Part shown: positions 24,155-33,096 of the stretch, piece by piece
How positions within the stretch are numbered: position 1 is the first letter of the stretch
Layout of the letters: each line of letters opens with the position of its first letter
Assembly: GCA_036495685.1 (NCBI GenBank)
Contig: DASXMJ010000074.1
Coordinates: 1-51,488 of the forward strand
DNA length: 51,488 bases
Source: Candidatus Binataceae bacterium
GTDB lineage: Bacteria > Desulfobacterota > Binatia > Binatales > Binataceae
Direction of reading: 5' to 3'
Notes under the pieces: model-generated
What the model was told of the DNA's origin: nothing
The model's database searches: none
The model's input: the letters and a program-made list of their open reading frames with translations, nothing else
Made by a program: the position numbers and the translations under genes

Positions 24155-24664
24155 GTGCGGAATCTCGAAGCAAAATTCCCGCTGGATGATTCGCGCAAAG
24201 CACGTGACCGTGCGGCTGTGATTGGGTACAGGCAACGGTCCGTCCTTCGCCAGCGTGATACGTTCTTTCGCAGCGCGAGCGGCAAGCTCAAGCTGCGCGA
24301 GGAAGACGGTCGCGCAATGCTTATTTACTATGGCCGCCGTACCGCCGACGCGCTGCAGCTCAGCACCTATGAGATCGTCGAAATCGTCGATCCTGAAAAT
24401 ACTCGCGCGATGCTGGCCGCTGCGCTGGGAGTAATTGCCGAAGTCCGCAAGGAACGCACGTTGCTGATGCGGGCCAATGTGCGGCTGCATCTCGATCGCG
24501 TCGAGGAACTCGGTGAGTTCGGTGAGATAGAAGCGGTGATTCCCGAGGGCAGTGATCCAGAGTGCAGCCGGGCTGCCGTAGATGAACTTCTGGCGGCGTT
24601 GCAGATCAGCCGAGAAACTCTGATCGACGTCTCATACTTCGAACTTGCTGCCCAAAGCCGCTAG
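24155..24664 (+). CDS. CYTH-domain (class IV adenylate cyclase-like) protein
   Basis: 169 residues starting VRNLEAKF, the CYTH signature strand (usually ExExK; here NLEAK as in many bacterial CyaB-like proteins). Further matching features: RQRDTFFRSASGKLKLREEDG, a YYGRRTADALQLSTYEIVEI region, then VRKERTLLMRANVRLHLDRVEELGEFGEIEAVI, the cationic-acidic ladder of the triphosphate tunnel. CyaB-like proteins bind triphosphates and may act as cyclases, thiamine triphosphatases or simple polyphosphatases; cAMP formation is unproven. Start GTG at 24155. It lies 164 bases after cobS and is probably separate. Confidence 0.88.
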   Translation: MRNLEAKFPLDDSRKARDRAAVIGYRQRSVLRQRDTFFRSASGKLKLREEDGRAMLIYYGRRTADALQLSTYEIVEIVDPENTRAMLAAALGVIAEVRKERTLLMRANVRLHLDRVEELGEFGEIEAVIPEGSDPECSRAAVDELLAALQISRETLIDVSYFELAAQSR

Positions 24665-24888
24665 TGCGGGTAACCCGCGCGGCGGCGCGAAAGCGCGTTC
24701 CCGTGACCCCAAAAGGTTTCCAGATTCTCGCGATGAGCGGCGCCGGCGATCGGCGGAGGGTGTTTGCACCTTGCTTAGTGGCGTTTAGGATGGGATCGAA
24801 ATTACCAACCGGATTGGCGCATGATTTTCTGCGCAGGAGCGCCCAGGTCCGGGGATTTACGCCACTCCGCGAAAGGTCAGCTCCCCGG

Positions 24889-26727
24889 TCAGGCTGCCCC
24901 CCCGAAATAGTCGTCAAACAGTCGGTCGGTTGCAGTGACCACCTGCTTGGTGGAAAAGGGATCGTTCGCCGTCGAGTCCCTGAGAGCGCTGGCCAGCGCG
25001 AGCATGTTTTCGCGAAAGCGCTGATGACGATCGCTGCTGATGTAGCCGAGAGGATCGTCGTCGCTTAGAAAACTGCCCATTTCGGCAAATCCCAAGGCGC
25101 GGTTGCGAAAGGATCTAGCGCTGCGGGGCGAAGTCGGTTCCAGCGCGTACCCATACACGAGGCAGGCCATTTCCATCCGACCCGCATGAAATCTCTGCAC
25201 GTCCATCCTGCTGCGCCGCGCCTGCAACGCGGCCGCGCCAATATTTTTGAGCAGCACGGCGGGGGGCGCCATCTGGTTGTTGCTCGCGTGATCGCCTAGC
25301 CAGTCCGCATTCTCCTCGAGAAGCTGCAAGACCATCGGGCGCAACGCGCCGGGGTCGCCTCGCTCGAGCAAGGTGACAACGGCGGTGTCGGGGGTGCCGC
25401 CCCAGACCCGAATCAGGCCGCGGAATTCCATCATGCGCAGTACAGGATCGTCAGGAGCCAAAGGTACGACGTAGAGCTTGACGCCGGCGGATAGTTCAAG
25501 AGCCGGGTCGATCTTGGGCTGAACCTCCACCCAGTGGCCACTTTGCAGGACCAGAGGAGTGAAGACCGCTATGGCCGGGCCGAATGAGTTCTGATAGACG
25601 GCGGCCAGCCGATCGTTCAGATGGTTGTGTGCGATCACATGGGCGACGGCGCTTGCCCGCTCCCAATCAAGCGAGCGCGGAAATTTGAGCCCGACGTCCC
25701 AGGTGAGCTCCGCGAGGAGGCTCGGAATACCGAGTGGAAATAGCGTCGCCAGCGTCACGATAACAGCGATGAAAGTCGCACGCAGGCGGGGAGCGGGGAG
25801 ATGGCGGGCGAGGTCAGCCAGAAACAGACCACCGAGAACGGAACCCGCCATCGTGGACTGCGCAGCGAAGCGACTGGGATCCTGCAGCAGCCAGGCGAGT
25901 GGCGCGAAGGTCCATGCAAAGAGAAAAGGGTTATTGGCCGGCCTGCGCAGATAGAGCACGAGGCCCGCGATCGCGAGCAGATCGATGAGCAGGTCAAAAT
26001 GCGTCGCTTCGTGGCCATGCTGGCCCCGATACCAAGCAAGATTGGAGAGAAAGTGAATCGAGTAGGGCGCCGTGAGCAGCGCGGTTGCAACTCCGACGAT
26101 GACCAAAGGACGCCATTTACGGGCAAGGATAGCCGCGATCGTAATCCCGACCGGCGCAGTGACGAATCCGCCGAGGTGCATGTAGCAGGACAGCGCGGTG
26201 ATCAGTGTCGCAAGAATGCGTCGCTCCTCCAGAAAGAAATAGATGGCCCAGGGAATCGAGATGAAAAGCCATCCGGAGGGTATTCCGATCGCAAATGACC
26301 CGGAGGCATAGGCGCTGCCCGCGAGCATCGCAACCGCGAACAACGCCGCGAAGTCGCCACCCAGGCGCCGAGCGAAATACATGACCGTTAGAAGTGCAGC
26401 GAGCCACTGAATCAGGCCGAGAAGCGCGTTGGCGAGGATAAACGCGTGCGGGCTGCCGCCGAATAGCAGACCGAGCGCCGCAATCGCGAGATGCAAGGCC
26501 GGACCCTGAAGATTGGGACGGCCAGCCGGGCCGAAATTGATGTGATCCCACCAGACTGCGCCGTGGGCGGCGTACTGCTCCGCGAGGGAAATGTGGTACC
26601 CGGCGTCGATCGCGACGCGATAATCAGGCAGGGCATAGAGAAGCAGTGCACCATTAAGGGCGACGATCGACCACATCACGGCGCGCGCGACGCGACTGTC
26701 AGTGCGCGGGAAGATTTCTCGGACCAT
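24889..26727 (-). CDS. Polytopic membrane protein (GT-C-like topology), function unknown
   Basis: About 612 residues. The first ~350 residues hold some 9-10 hydrophobic segments, interrupted by a short loop with an acidic residue after the first segment (LPDYRVAIDAGYHISLAEQYAAHG), reminiscent of the DxD/D-in-first-loop of GT-C glycosyltransferases, but no clear DxD occurs. The last ~250 residues are soluble, with no known motif (LLERGDPGALRPMVLQLLEENADWLGDHASNN). ATG at 26727 is taken as start (a TTG directly precedes it). The upstream 160 bases separate it from the end of the sulfatase on the same strand. I do not recognise the family; a cell-envelope or lipid-linked transferase is a guess. 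Confidence 0.55.
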   Translation of the reverse strand: MVREIFPRTDSRVARAVMWSIVALNGALLLYALPDYRVAIDAGYHISLAEQYAAHGAVWWDHINFGPAGRPNLQGPALHLAIAALGLLFGGSPHAFILANALLGLIQWLAALLTVMYFARRLGGDFAALFAVAMLAGSAYASGSFAIGIPSGWLFISIPWAIYFFLEERRILATLITALSCYMHLGGFVTAPVGITIAAILARKWRPLVIVGVATALLTAPYSIHFLSNLAWYRGQHGHEATHFDLLIDLLAIAGLVLYLRRPANNPFLFAWTFAPLAWLLQDPSRFAAQSTMAGSVLGGLFLADLARHLPAPRLRATFIAVIVTLATLFPLGIPSLLAELTWDVGLKFPRSLDWERASAVAHVIAHNHLNDRLAAVYQNSFGPAIAVFTPLVLQSGHWVEVQPKIDPALELSAGVKLYVVPLAPDDPVLRMMEFRGLIRVWGGTPDTAVVTLLERGDPGALRPMVLQLLEENADWLGDHASNNQMAPPAVLLKNIGAAALQARRSRMDVQRFHAGRMEMACLVYGYALEPTSPRSARSFRNRALGFAEMGSFLSDDDPLGYISSDRHQRFRENMLALASALRDSTANDPFSTKQVVTATDRLFDDYFGGAA

Positions 26728-26890
26728 CAAGAGTCTATGTGGGATGAAATGGTGATCGCGATCAATGCAGTGGAAAGTGTGCGGGCCCTACTTGAACGAA
26801 AGAGCAGCTACGGCAGCCGCCGTCCATTCCTTGCGCTACTCCCCAACCGCAAATATCGCCGCGACTACCGACAACCAATCGGGAGGGTCG

Positions 26891-28468
26891 TTACGCTGGG
26901 GCGTCGACCGAAAGCAGCGGGTCGCGCGGTTTGGGCAGATTGTCGTAGAGGTCGGCGATTAGGTCTGACCTCAGCTTTTTATAGCCCGCATCGCTCCAGA
27001 GGTTGCGCCACTGCAACGGATCCTCCGCAAGGTTGTAAAGCTCGCCCTCGGTTCCCTCGTAAAAGATGTTCGGGATGGGCGAGGTGCCACGCAACAGCGC
27101 GGGAATCTGCGCCATATCGAAGCCGATATCGCGGGTCGACCGTTCGTAGACGGTGCAGAGCCATCCATCGCGATAGATCGAACGCAGGTGCATACCGATC
27201 TGCTTGAACTGGCTGTCCCATTCCGTGATCACGCGCTCGCGGCGCGATGCGGTGGTGGTCGGCAGGGGCGAGCCCTCGGCCCAATCGGGAATCGGGACGC
27301 CGGCTATCTGGCAGAACGTCGGTGCGAGGTCGAGGTGACCGACCGGGTCGCTGATTTCGGCCGGGGCCACTCCTGCAGAAGGCGCGGGGCGCCAGATGAA
27401 TGGGACTCGCATGAGCGCGTCAACGTGGTACGGCCCTTTGTAGAGCAGGCCAAAGTCGCCTTGGAGTTCGCCGTGGTCAGTGGTGAACAGAACATCGGTG
27501 CGATCCAGCCACCCGCGGTCCGCGATCCGACTGAGCACCCGGCCCATGGCTTCGTCGATCAATTGGTTTTCGACGTGAACCAGTGCGTTGATCTCGCGGA
27601 CCTGATCGGTGGTCATTTTGCAAGGCACAAAAACCCCCGGGCCACCTTCATCGTTGCCGAAGCGGCCCTGGTACCAGTCGAGCCAGTGGTGCGGCTTCTG
27701 CCCGAGAATACTTTCGATTTTTTCGCGCGAGCCCGGGTAGCCGGGCGGGAGATCGAGGTCGCGCCAATTGATTCTGCGCGCTTCACTGGCGGGCGGGTCC
27801 CACGGGTGATGCGGGTCGGGAAAGCTCATCCACACAAACCAGTCGTCGCTGGCCTCCAGCGAATCGAGGTAAGCGATAGTCCGGTCAGCGACCCAATCGG
27901 TGTGGTAGTGCTCGCGCGGAATCGGATTGTAGGCGACCTCGGGAGCGCCGGTGTCGCCGCCGGGCGCAGCGCTGAGCACGCGCGAGAATCCACCAAGCTC
28001 GTTTGGATAGTTCTGCTGCAGCCACAGGGAATAGTGCCATCCACCAAGCGGCGCGTGCATCGCAAGTTCCATCCGTTCGAAGCCGCGATACGGACCGGTC
28101 GACCCTTCGCGTGCCATGCGGTTTTCGAACCAGCGCCCCGCGAAGTCAAAGGCCGGCTCGAAGTGGGCCTTGCCGATGAGCGCGGTGTGATAGACGGCCT
28201 TCTGGTGCAGCCACCCGGCGATGCTTGGTGCGTCGGGAGGCAGCGCGACGCCATTGGCGAACACGCCATGGGTGCGGACGTACTGCCCGGTAGCCATCGT
28301 CGATCGCGCTGGCATGCAGACCGTGTTCTGGTTGTGGGCCCGCCGATAGTTGATGCCCGCCGCTGCCAGACGATCCGCAACCGGGGTACGCGCGATCTTG
28401 CCGCCGTTGCAGCCCAGCGAGTCGTAGCGTTGCTGGTCGGTGGTGATGAAAAGAATGTTGCGACCCAT
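26891..28468 (-). CDS. Type I sulfatase (arylsulfatase/choline-sulfatase-like)
   Basis: 525 residues. N-terminal MGRNILFITTDQQRYD supplies the metal-binding Asp pair, and Cys51-Met-Pro-Ala-Arg55 (VCMPARSTMATG) is the CxPxR formylglycine motif, so Cys51 should be converted to formylglycine by an FGE-type enzyme encoded elsewhere. GKAHFEP, VWMSFPDPHHPWDPP and LFTTDHGELQGDFG give the remaining metal and sulfate ligands. No signal peptide is visible, so it appears cytoplasmic and may cleave an imported sulfate ester. GGAGGGAG precedes the ATG. The TetR gene lies 38 bases upstream on the same strand, so the regulator probably controls it. Confidence 0.9.
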   Translation of the reverse strand: MGRNILFITTDQQRYDSLGCNGGKIARTPVADRLAAAGINYRRAHNQNTVCMPARSTMATGQYVRTHGVFANGVALPPDAPSIAGWLHQKAVYHTALIGKAHFEPAFDFAGRWFENRMAREGSTGPYRGFERMELAMHAPLGGWHYSLWLQQNYPNELGGFSRVLSAAPGGDTGAPEVAYNPIPREHYHTDWVADRTIAYLDSLEASDDWFVWMSFPDPHHPWDPPASEARRINWRDLDLPPGYPGSREKIESILGQKPHHWLDWYQGRFGNDEGGPGVFVPCKMTTDQVREINALVHVENQLIDEAMGRVLSRIADRGWLDRTDVLFTTDHGELQGDFGLLYKGPYHVDALMRVPFIWRPAPSAGVAPAEISDPVGHLDLAPTFCQIAGVPIPDWAEGSPLPTTTASRRERVITEWDSQFKQIGMHLRSIYRDGWLCTVYERSTRDIGFDMAQIPALLRGTSPIPNIFYEGTEGELYNLAEDPLQWRNLWSDAGYKKLRSDLIADLYDNLPKPRDPLLSVDAPA

Positions 28469-28506
28469 AGGGCTCCCTCCAACTCCTCTGCAATTTGAGC
28501 GCTTCT

Positions 28507-29112
28507 CTAGTTTCCTCCGATCAGAATGGCGCGGACCATGTGCGCGACAATCCGGCTTGCCTGTTTGACGGAAAGTTCACTGCGCGTGCGCAGGAATTCC
28601 CATATCTCCCAGCTCGTGACGCCGTCCAACGCCGCGGCAACCTCTGCCCGCTGCCCCGCGGGAGCCCTTGCAATTTCGACAGCGAACGCGTGCAGGGTGT
28701 GTTCGCGTGCCAGCTGATGCTCCACCCGCATCCGGCGAGAGATCTCAGCCGATGAGGTCTCCCGGCGAAGGCTCGCGCGCCGCACCGGCGATACGTATTC
28801 GAAAACGCGGGCACGGATCTTTAGAAACGTCGCCACCCGTTCTTCGAAGGGCAGGGCGGAGTCGACCGGCTTGCTGAGGGTCCGCACCCGTTCGATCTGC
28901 AGATCCCCGGCGCTCGCATAGATGGCTTCGAGATCGTCGAAATGATGGAAGACCAGCCGCAGCGAGACGCCCGCCCGCTCCGCGATTTGCGCCGCGGTGG
29001 GTCGCTCCACCCCTTCGTTCAGGAGGTCCAGGAGAGCGTCGGCGAGTGCCAGGCGCGCGCGATAACTGCGCGCGGCACGTCCATCTTTAGGGACGACGCT
29101 GGTGGCGACCAC
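28507..29112 (-). CDS. TetR/AcrR-family transcriptional regulator
   Basis: 201 residues. N-terminal helix-turn-helix region RPTAAQIAERAGVSLRLVFHHFDDLEAIYA matches the TetR DNA-binding domain; the rest is a helical ligand-binding region without a recognised family. Start GTG at 29112. Its own promoter contains a 17-base near-palindrome exactly between -35 and -10, so it probably represses itself. The sulfatase follows 38 bases downstream; its ligand could be the sulfate ester substrate or product. Confidence 0.9.
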   Translation of the reverse strand: MVATSVVPKDGRAARSYRARLALADALLDLLNEGVERPTAAQIAERAGVSLRLVFHHFDDLEAIYASAGDLQIERVRTLSKPVDSALPFEERVATFLKIRARVFEYVSPVRRASLRRETSSAEISRRMRVEHQLAREHTLHAFAVEIARAPAGQRAEVAAALDGVTSWEIWEFLRTRSELSVKQASRIVAHMVRAILIGGN

Positions 29113-29119
29113 GCGGAGA

Positions 29120-29148
29120 TAATTATTACACTAAGAGTGCAAATACAA
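29120..29148 (-). promoter_or_regulatory. TetR promoter with overlapping operator; apparently leaderless transcript
   Basis: On the minus strand: -35 TTGTAT (29148-29143), -10 TAATTA (29125-29120), spacer exactly 17 bases. The spacer (29142-29126) is itself an inverted repeat, TTACACTaagAGTGCAA on the plus strand: 7-base half-sites with one mismatch and a 3-base centre. The GTG start at 29112 is only about 7 bases past the -10, and no Shine-Dalgarno is visible, which suggests a leaderless mRNA. Confidence 0.6.
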
Positions 29149-29155
29149 GAACCGG

Positions 29156-29764
29156 CTAAGGGACCGAATTCAGAATGGCGAGCAGGTTCTCGGTGATTCT
29201 GAGAGTTAATCCCCAGATAGTCTGCCCGCCGTACAGAATCGCGGGAAACTTGGAACGGTTGCCACCCCACTCGTAGTGACCGCGATAGCGGGGATCGCGC
29301 AGGGCGCCGAGAGGGACATCGAAAATCTCCGCTACTTCCTTGGGACAGGGGCGCAGCGCGGTCGTTGCCGGAATGACCCCCGCGAAGGGAGCGACGATAA
29401 TTCCGCTGGTCAGCGTACTCATCTCCGGAAACGCACCAAGCACGTCCACGGTGAGCGGATCGATCGCGACTTCTTCCTGTGCTTCGCGCAAGGCGGTCTC
29501 GAGCAGGGTGGCATCGCTAGGGTCGACTCGTCCGCCCGGAAAGGCAACCTGCCCTTGATGACTGGCGACATGGTCAGCGCGCCGAATGTAGACGACGTGA
29601 AGTTCGCCGTCACGTTCGAAAATCGGGACCAGTACCGCGGCCCCCTTGGCATTGTTGGCGAGCTTTGCGCGCGGAACCGGTATTTCCTTGGAGAGGACCT
29701 GGCGCAGCCGTTCTATATGATGGCGGTTGCGGCCCAGTTTCCCGGCGGTGGTGGGCAGACCCAT
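29156..29764 (-). CDS. Nudix hydrolase, CoA pyrophosphatase type (NudL/YeaB-like)
   Basis: 202 residues. The Nudix box GGRVDPSDATLLETALREAQEEVAI carries the Gly, Glu and REAQEE pattern, preceded by the CoA-specific hallmark SHQGQVAFPGGR. This subfamily cleaves CoA and acyl-CoA to phosphopantetheine and adenosine diphosphate parts. It lies upstream of and on the same strand as TetR with a 43-base gap, so it ends just before the TetR promoter. It is divergent from thiI with 87 bases between. Confidence 0.9.
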   Translation of the reverse strand: MGLPTTAGKLGRNRHHIERLRQVLSKEIPVPRAKLANNAKGAAVLVPIFERDGELHVVYIRRADHVASHQGQVAFPGGRVDPSDATLLETALREAQEEVAIDPLTVDVLGAFPEMSTLTSGIIVAPFAGVIPATTALRPCPKEVAEIFDVPLGALRDPRYRGHYEWGGNRSKFPAILYGGQTIWGLTLRITENLLAILNSVP

Positions 29765-29851
29765 CGCTCCAAATCATCACGCGACGGCTATCCCATGCAA
29801 GCGGTCTCATTGGATCACCGGCGATGCTGCGCGTAAGCTCGGGTTACCGCG

Positions 29852-31057
29852 ATGCGTTACCTGGTCGGGAGATATCATGAGATTGCCCTGAAGGGGCGCA
29901 ATCAGTGGCGCTTCGTAGAGCAGCTGCGGCACAACCTGCGTTCGGTATTCGCCGACGTGAGGCTCGGCAAGATACGCAGCGAGGGACCGCGCATCATCGT
30001 GGAGTTGCCCGACGAAATGGACGACGCGGCCGCGATTGCGCGGGCAGCGGGGATTTTCGGGTTGGCCAACTTCTCGCTCAGCTATCGCGTGCCCCTGGAT
30101 ATGGAAGCGATCAAGGCCGAGGCGATCGCGCGCGCGCGGGAACATCCGGCGCACAGCTTTCGGATAAGGACCCGGCGCGGTGACAAGCGCTTTCCGATGA
30201 ACTCGATGGAGGTGGACCGAGAAGTGGGCGCGGCGATCGTCGATGCGTTTGGCTACCGTGTCGACCTCCACGATCCCGAGCTGACAATCTCGATTGAAAT
30301 CCTGGCTGATGGCGCGTTCGTTTCGGCCGGCAAGATTCCCGGACCCGGCGGGTTGCCGGTCGGAATTTCGGGGCGAGCCTTGGCCCTGATCTCCGGCGGA
30401 ATCGATTCGCCCGTGGCAGCCTATCGCATGATGCGGCGCGGACTCATGCTCGATTTCGTGCATTTTCATGCGTATCCGCTGGTGTCGGCGGCGAGCCTTG
30501 AAAAAGCCTCCGACCTGGTTGCCCAGCTGACTCGCTACCAGACGCGATCCACGCTGGCGCTGGTGCCGTTTGGGATGCTGCAACGAGAAATCGTGGCACG
30601 TTCGGAGCGCCCGCTGCGGGTGGTGATGTACCGGCGCTTCATGATGCGCATCGCCAGCGCGTTAGCGGTCCGCTTTCGCGCACGCGCGCTGGTGACCGGT
30701 GAAAGCCTCGGGCAGGTGGCATCGCAGACCCTCGACAACCTGGCGGTGATTGAGAACGCGGCCCGCCTTCCGGTGATGCGTCCGCTGCTCGGGATGGACA
30801 AGAACGAGATAGTCGAACAGGCACGCGCGATAAGCACCTTCGAAACCTCAATCCTAGCCGACCAGGACTGCTGCACGCTGTTTGTTCCCGAACATCCGGA
30901 AACTCATGCGCGGTTGGCCGAGGTCGAAGCGATGGAGGCGCGGTTCGATGTCGATCGGATGGTGGAGGACGCGGTGAGCGCGACCGAGGTGAGACGATTC
31001 ACCTTTCCTCCGCGCCCGGAAGGGCCCGGCATCGTCCGGGAGTATCGCGATGGATAG
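29852..31057 (+). CDS. thiI: tRNA 4-thiouridine synthase / thiamine sulfur-transfer protein ThiI (no rhodanese domain)
   Basis: 401 residues: ferredoxin-like and THUMP domains (about 1-165), then the PP-loop ATPase with SGGIDSP (S181-G-G-I-D-S-P) and DQDCCTLF at Cys340-Cys341. E. coli ThiI is about 480 residues and ends with a rhodanese domain carrying the persulfide Cys456; this protein lacks it, as in Bacillus and archaeal ThiI, which obtain sulfur from a dedicated partner. It activates tRNA U8 with ATP and inserts sulfur. The ATG at 29852 is the only good start; the end overlaps the VOC gene by 8 bases. Confidence 0.93.
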   Translation: MRYLVGRYHEIALKGRNQWRFVEQLRHNLRSVFADVRLGKIRSEGPRIIVELPDEMDDAAAIARAAGIFGLANFSLSYRVPLDMEAIKAEAIARAREHPAHSFRIRTRRGDKRFPMNSMEVDREVGAAIVDAFGYRVDLHDPELTISIEILADGAFVSAGKIPGPGGLPVGISGRALALISGGIDSPVAAYRMMRRGLMLDFVHFHAYPLVSAASLEKASDLVAQLTRYQTRSTLALVPFGMLQREIVARSERPLRVVMYRRFMMRIASALAVRFRARALVTGESLGQVASQTLDNLAVIENAARLPVMRPLLGMDKNEIVEQARAISTFETSILADQDCCTLFVPEHPETHARLAEVEAMEARFDVDRMVEDAVSATEVRRFTFPPRPEGPGIVREYRDG

Positions 31058-31451
31058 ACCCCTCAAAGTCGCCGAGCTTGATCACGTTGTTCTCAGCTGC
31101 CGCAACCTGGAGCGGGCCCTTGATTTCTACACCCGCATTCTCGGACTCACCGAGGAGCGGCGCATCGCTCAGCTCGGTCTGGTTCAGCTTCGGGCTGGTC
31201 GGAGCATGATCGATCTGGTTCCCGCGAAGGCTGGGCGGGCGGAGGAGGGCCTCAACGTGGATCACTTCTGCCTCGGCGTGGAAGCGCACGACCTGAACGC
31301 GGCCGCAGTCTACCTGCGCGCCCGCGGAGTTGAGGTGATGGGAGAGCCGGCCGACCGCTACGGCGCGCGTGGAATGGGCAAGTCAATCTATGTGCGAGAT
31401 CCGGAGGGCAACGTCATCGAGCTGAAGCAGATGCTGGGGCAGGTTTCTTGA
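31050..31451 (+). CDS. VOC-family (glyoxalase/bleomycin resistance/dioxygenase fold) protein
   Basis: 133 residues with paired beta-alpha-beta-beta-beta repeats: ELDHVVLSCRNLERALDFYTRILGL in the first half and VDHFCLGVEAHD ... GKSIYVRDPEGNVIELKQ in the second. The His/Glu metal ligands (LDHVV, VDHFC, NVIELK) are present. It is the one-module two-repeat form typical of glyoxalase I and many resistance proteins. The ATG lies 8 bases before the thiI stop, so the two are translationally coupled; the functional link to tRNA thiolation is unclear. Confidence 0.9.
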   Translation: MDRPLKVAELDHVVLSCRNLERALDFYTRILGLTEERRIAQLGLVQLRAGRSMIDLVPAKAGRAEEGLNVDHFCLGVEAHDLNAAAVYLRARGVEVMGEPADRYGARGMGKSIYVRDPEGNVIELKQMLGQVS

Positions 31452-31858
31452 GCATGGCGAGCCGCTGGCACACGACCCTACGGCACACGACAGGACATCC
31501 CGCCACTATGAGCACTCGCGCTACTACGTTTCGCGATGAGCAAGAGTAGCCAGAGGAGCGCGCGAGGACGCAAAGCCGGTGCACGCGCGCTTTGCTGGAT
31601 CGTTCGAACGACCGCACTCAAGGCGGGCGCACGAAACCTGAAGGATCGCGCGACCACGAGGCTTGGGAGGCAGTGCCCTGGTCACGTCATTCGGTGGCCG
31701 CTTCTCGAAATCGACGCCTCGACATAACGAAGCGAGACCCGTTTGAGCCTCCCCTGCTGAGCCGCCCTGAGGGCCATTCACTCAACCGGAACTTGTTTTT
31801 GGGCGGCGAGGCATTAGAATCCGTAGCGTTTGGCGACCCTGGGGAGGGGAGTTCTACC
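31452..31858. other. Intergenic region upstream of the lipoprotein
   Basis: 407 bases without a supported gene. The final 70 bases contain a sigma-70-like promoter (see entry). ORFs elsewhere lack family motifs. Confidence 0.45.
31793..31820 (+). promoter_or_regulatory. Predicted sigma-70-type promoter for the lipoprotein gene
   Basis: -35 TTGTTT (31793-31798), 16-base spacer, -10 TAGAAT (31815-31820; 5 of 6 match), about 39 bases before the ATG at 31859, which has GGGGAGGGGAG as ribosome-binding site. Confidence 0.45.
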
Positions 31859-33064
31859 ATGCGCAAACCTGGATTTCCTGTACCGCGTCTATACCTATGC
31901 CTGGCCGCGATCGCTTCGGGGCTGGTCGTCGGATGCATGGGGAAAACGCCGCAGCATAGCGCCCAGTCTTATTTGGAGGCCCTCAAATTTTACAACTATC
32001 CGGCCGCCTACCAGCTGCTGTCGCATCAGGACCAGCTCGACCGGACGATGGATCAATTTCTGACTGAGGTTCCTCTGGCCGCCGACGTCAGCCGCGATTG
32101 GTTCAAAACCGTTCTTCACGCGACCGACTATCAGGTTGGCGACGCGAAGGTGGAGGGCGACAAAGCGAACGTTACGGTCAAAGTTACGCGGCCGGACCTG
32201 GCACTGTGGGAACGGACCATCGATGCCACCATGGGTCCCAACGACGCCGCCAGTTCCATCGCGCAGAAACAGGTTAACGACCAGACCTATCCGAAGCTCG
32301 TTTACGACGACAACATCGCCCTGACAAAGGTAGGCGATGACTGGAGGGTGTACGTGGACTTTCCGGCTAAGGAAAGCATCGCCAAGATGCGCAAGGACGC
32401 CATCGACGCGTTCCACAAATACGACTACGACAAGGCGCTCTCCATCTACCAGAATGCAATAACTGAACTGGACAAGGAGCAGGCTACCGGAAACGCGGGG
32501 TTGAAGTTCCTCTACAATCGCGAAATGCAAACGATTCAAAACGTCAAGAACCAGCTCCCCGAGTCACAGGCATACATTTCCAAGATCGGGCTCACCGACG
32601 TGGATATGAAGATGGCGGCCTCGCGGGTGCCTGGAATCTTCGGCAAGCTCACCAACACTGGCGACAAAGCGATTGACGAGATCCAGTTCACCGTCACCTA
32701 CTACGAGGGCAAGGGAGCCAAGAAGAAGTCCGTTTACTCGGAAACCCACACACCGGTGGCGACGCCGTTTGAATTTACCGATTTCGTTCGTCCGGTCACA
32801 CCATTTGTTCCCGGCGAGACCCGCACCTTCGGTTTCCGTCTGAGTGCACCGGCCGATGTGCAGCAGAAGGCGACGCCCGACCTGAACGTGAGCCAGGTTG
32901 TGTTCACGCAATCGTCCGCACCGCTGCCCAAGCCCCCGACGCCGACTCCTTCGCCGGAGGCCAGCGCGTCCGCGAGCCCGGGTGCACCCCCTGCCGCAAG
33001 CGGCTCGCCTGCCGCAGCCGCCGCGCCATCGATGCCGCCGCTGCCATCACCACCCAAGCATTAG
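31859..33064 (+). CDS. Lipoprotein, unknown family, with Pro/Ala/Ser-rich tail
   Basis: 401 residues. Residues 1-25 form a type II signal peptide ending in the lipobox LVVGC with Cys26 as the predicted lipidated residue. The mature part has a charged helical region (AQSYLEALKFYNYPAAYQLLSHQDQLD; FHKYDYDKALSIYQNAITELDKEQ resembles a tetratricopeptide-like hairpin), then a beta-rich domain (GKLTNTGDKAIDEIQFTVTYYEGKG) and, from about residue 345, a Pro/Ala/Ser-rich tail to the end, likely a flexible wall linker. NTF2-like DUF4878-type lipoproteins have a similar N-region (short peptide, then folded domain), but I cannot name the family. Strong Shine-Dalgarno and a promoter precede it. It would sit at the outer leaflet of the inner membrane or the outer membrane. 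Confidence 0.75.
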   Translation: MRKPGFPVPRLYLCLAAIASGLVVGCMGKTPQHSAQSYLEALKFYNYPAAYQLLSHQDQLDRTMDQFLTEVPLAADVSRDWFKTVLHATDYQVGDAKVEGDKANVTVKVTRPDLALWERTIDATMGPNDAASSIAQKQVNDQTYPKLVYDDNIALTKVGDDWRVYVDFPAKESIAKMRKDAIDAFHKYDYDKALSIYQNAITELDKEQATGNAGLKFLYNREMQTIQNVKNQLPESQAYISKIGLTDVDMKMAASRVPGIFGKLTNTGDKAIDEIQFTVTYYEGKGAKKKSVYSETHTPVATPFEFTDFVRPVTPFVPGETRTFGFRLSAPADVQQKATPDLNVSQVVFTQSSAPLPKPPTPTPSPEASASASPGAPPAASGSPAAAAAPSMPPLPSPPKH

Positions 33065-33096
33065 CTGGGGCAGTCACTGGCGCTCGGACAAATGGT

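Noticed and set aside
27188-28498. 436-codon plus-strand ORF
   Set aside because: Antisense shadow of the sulfatase with its CxPxR motif; no family signature of its own.
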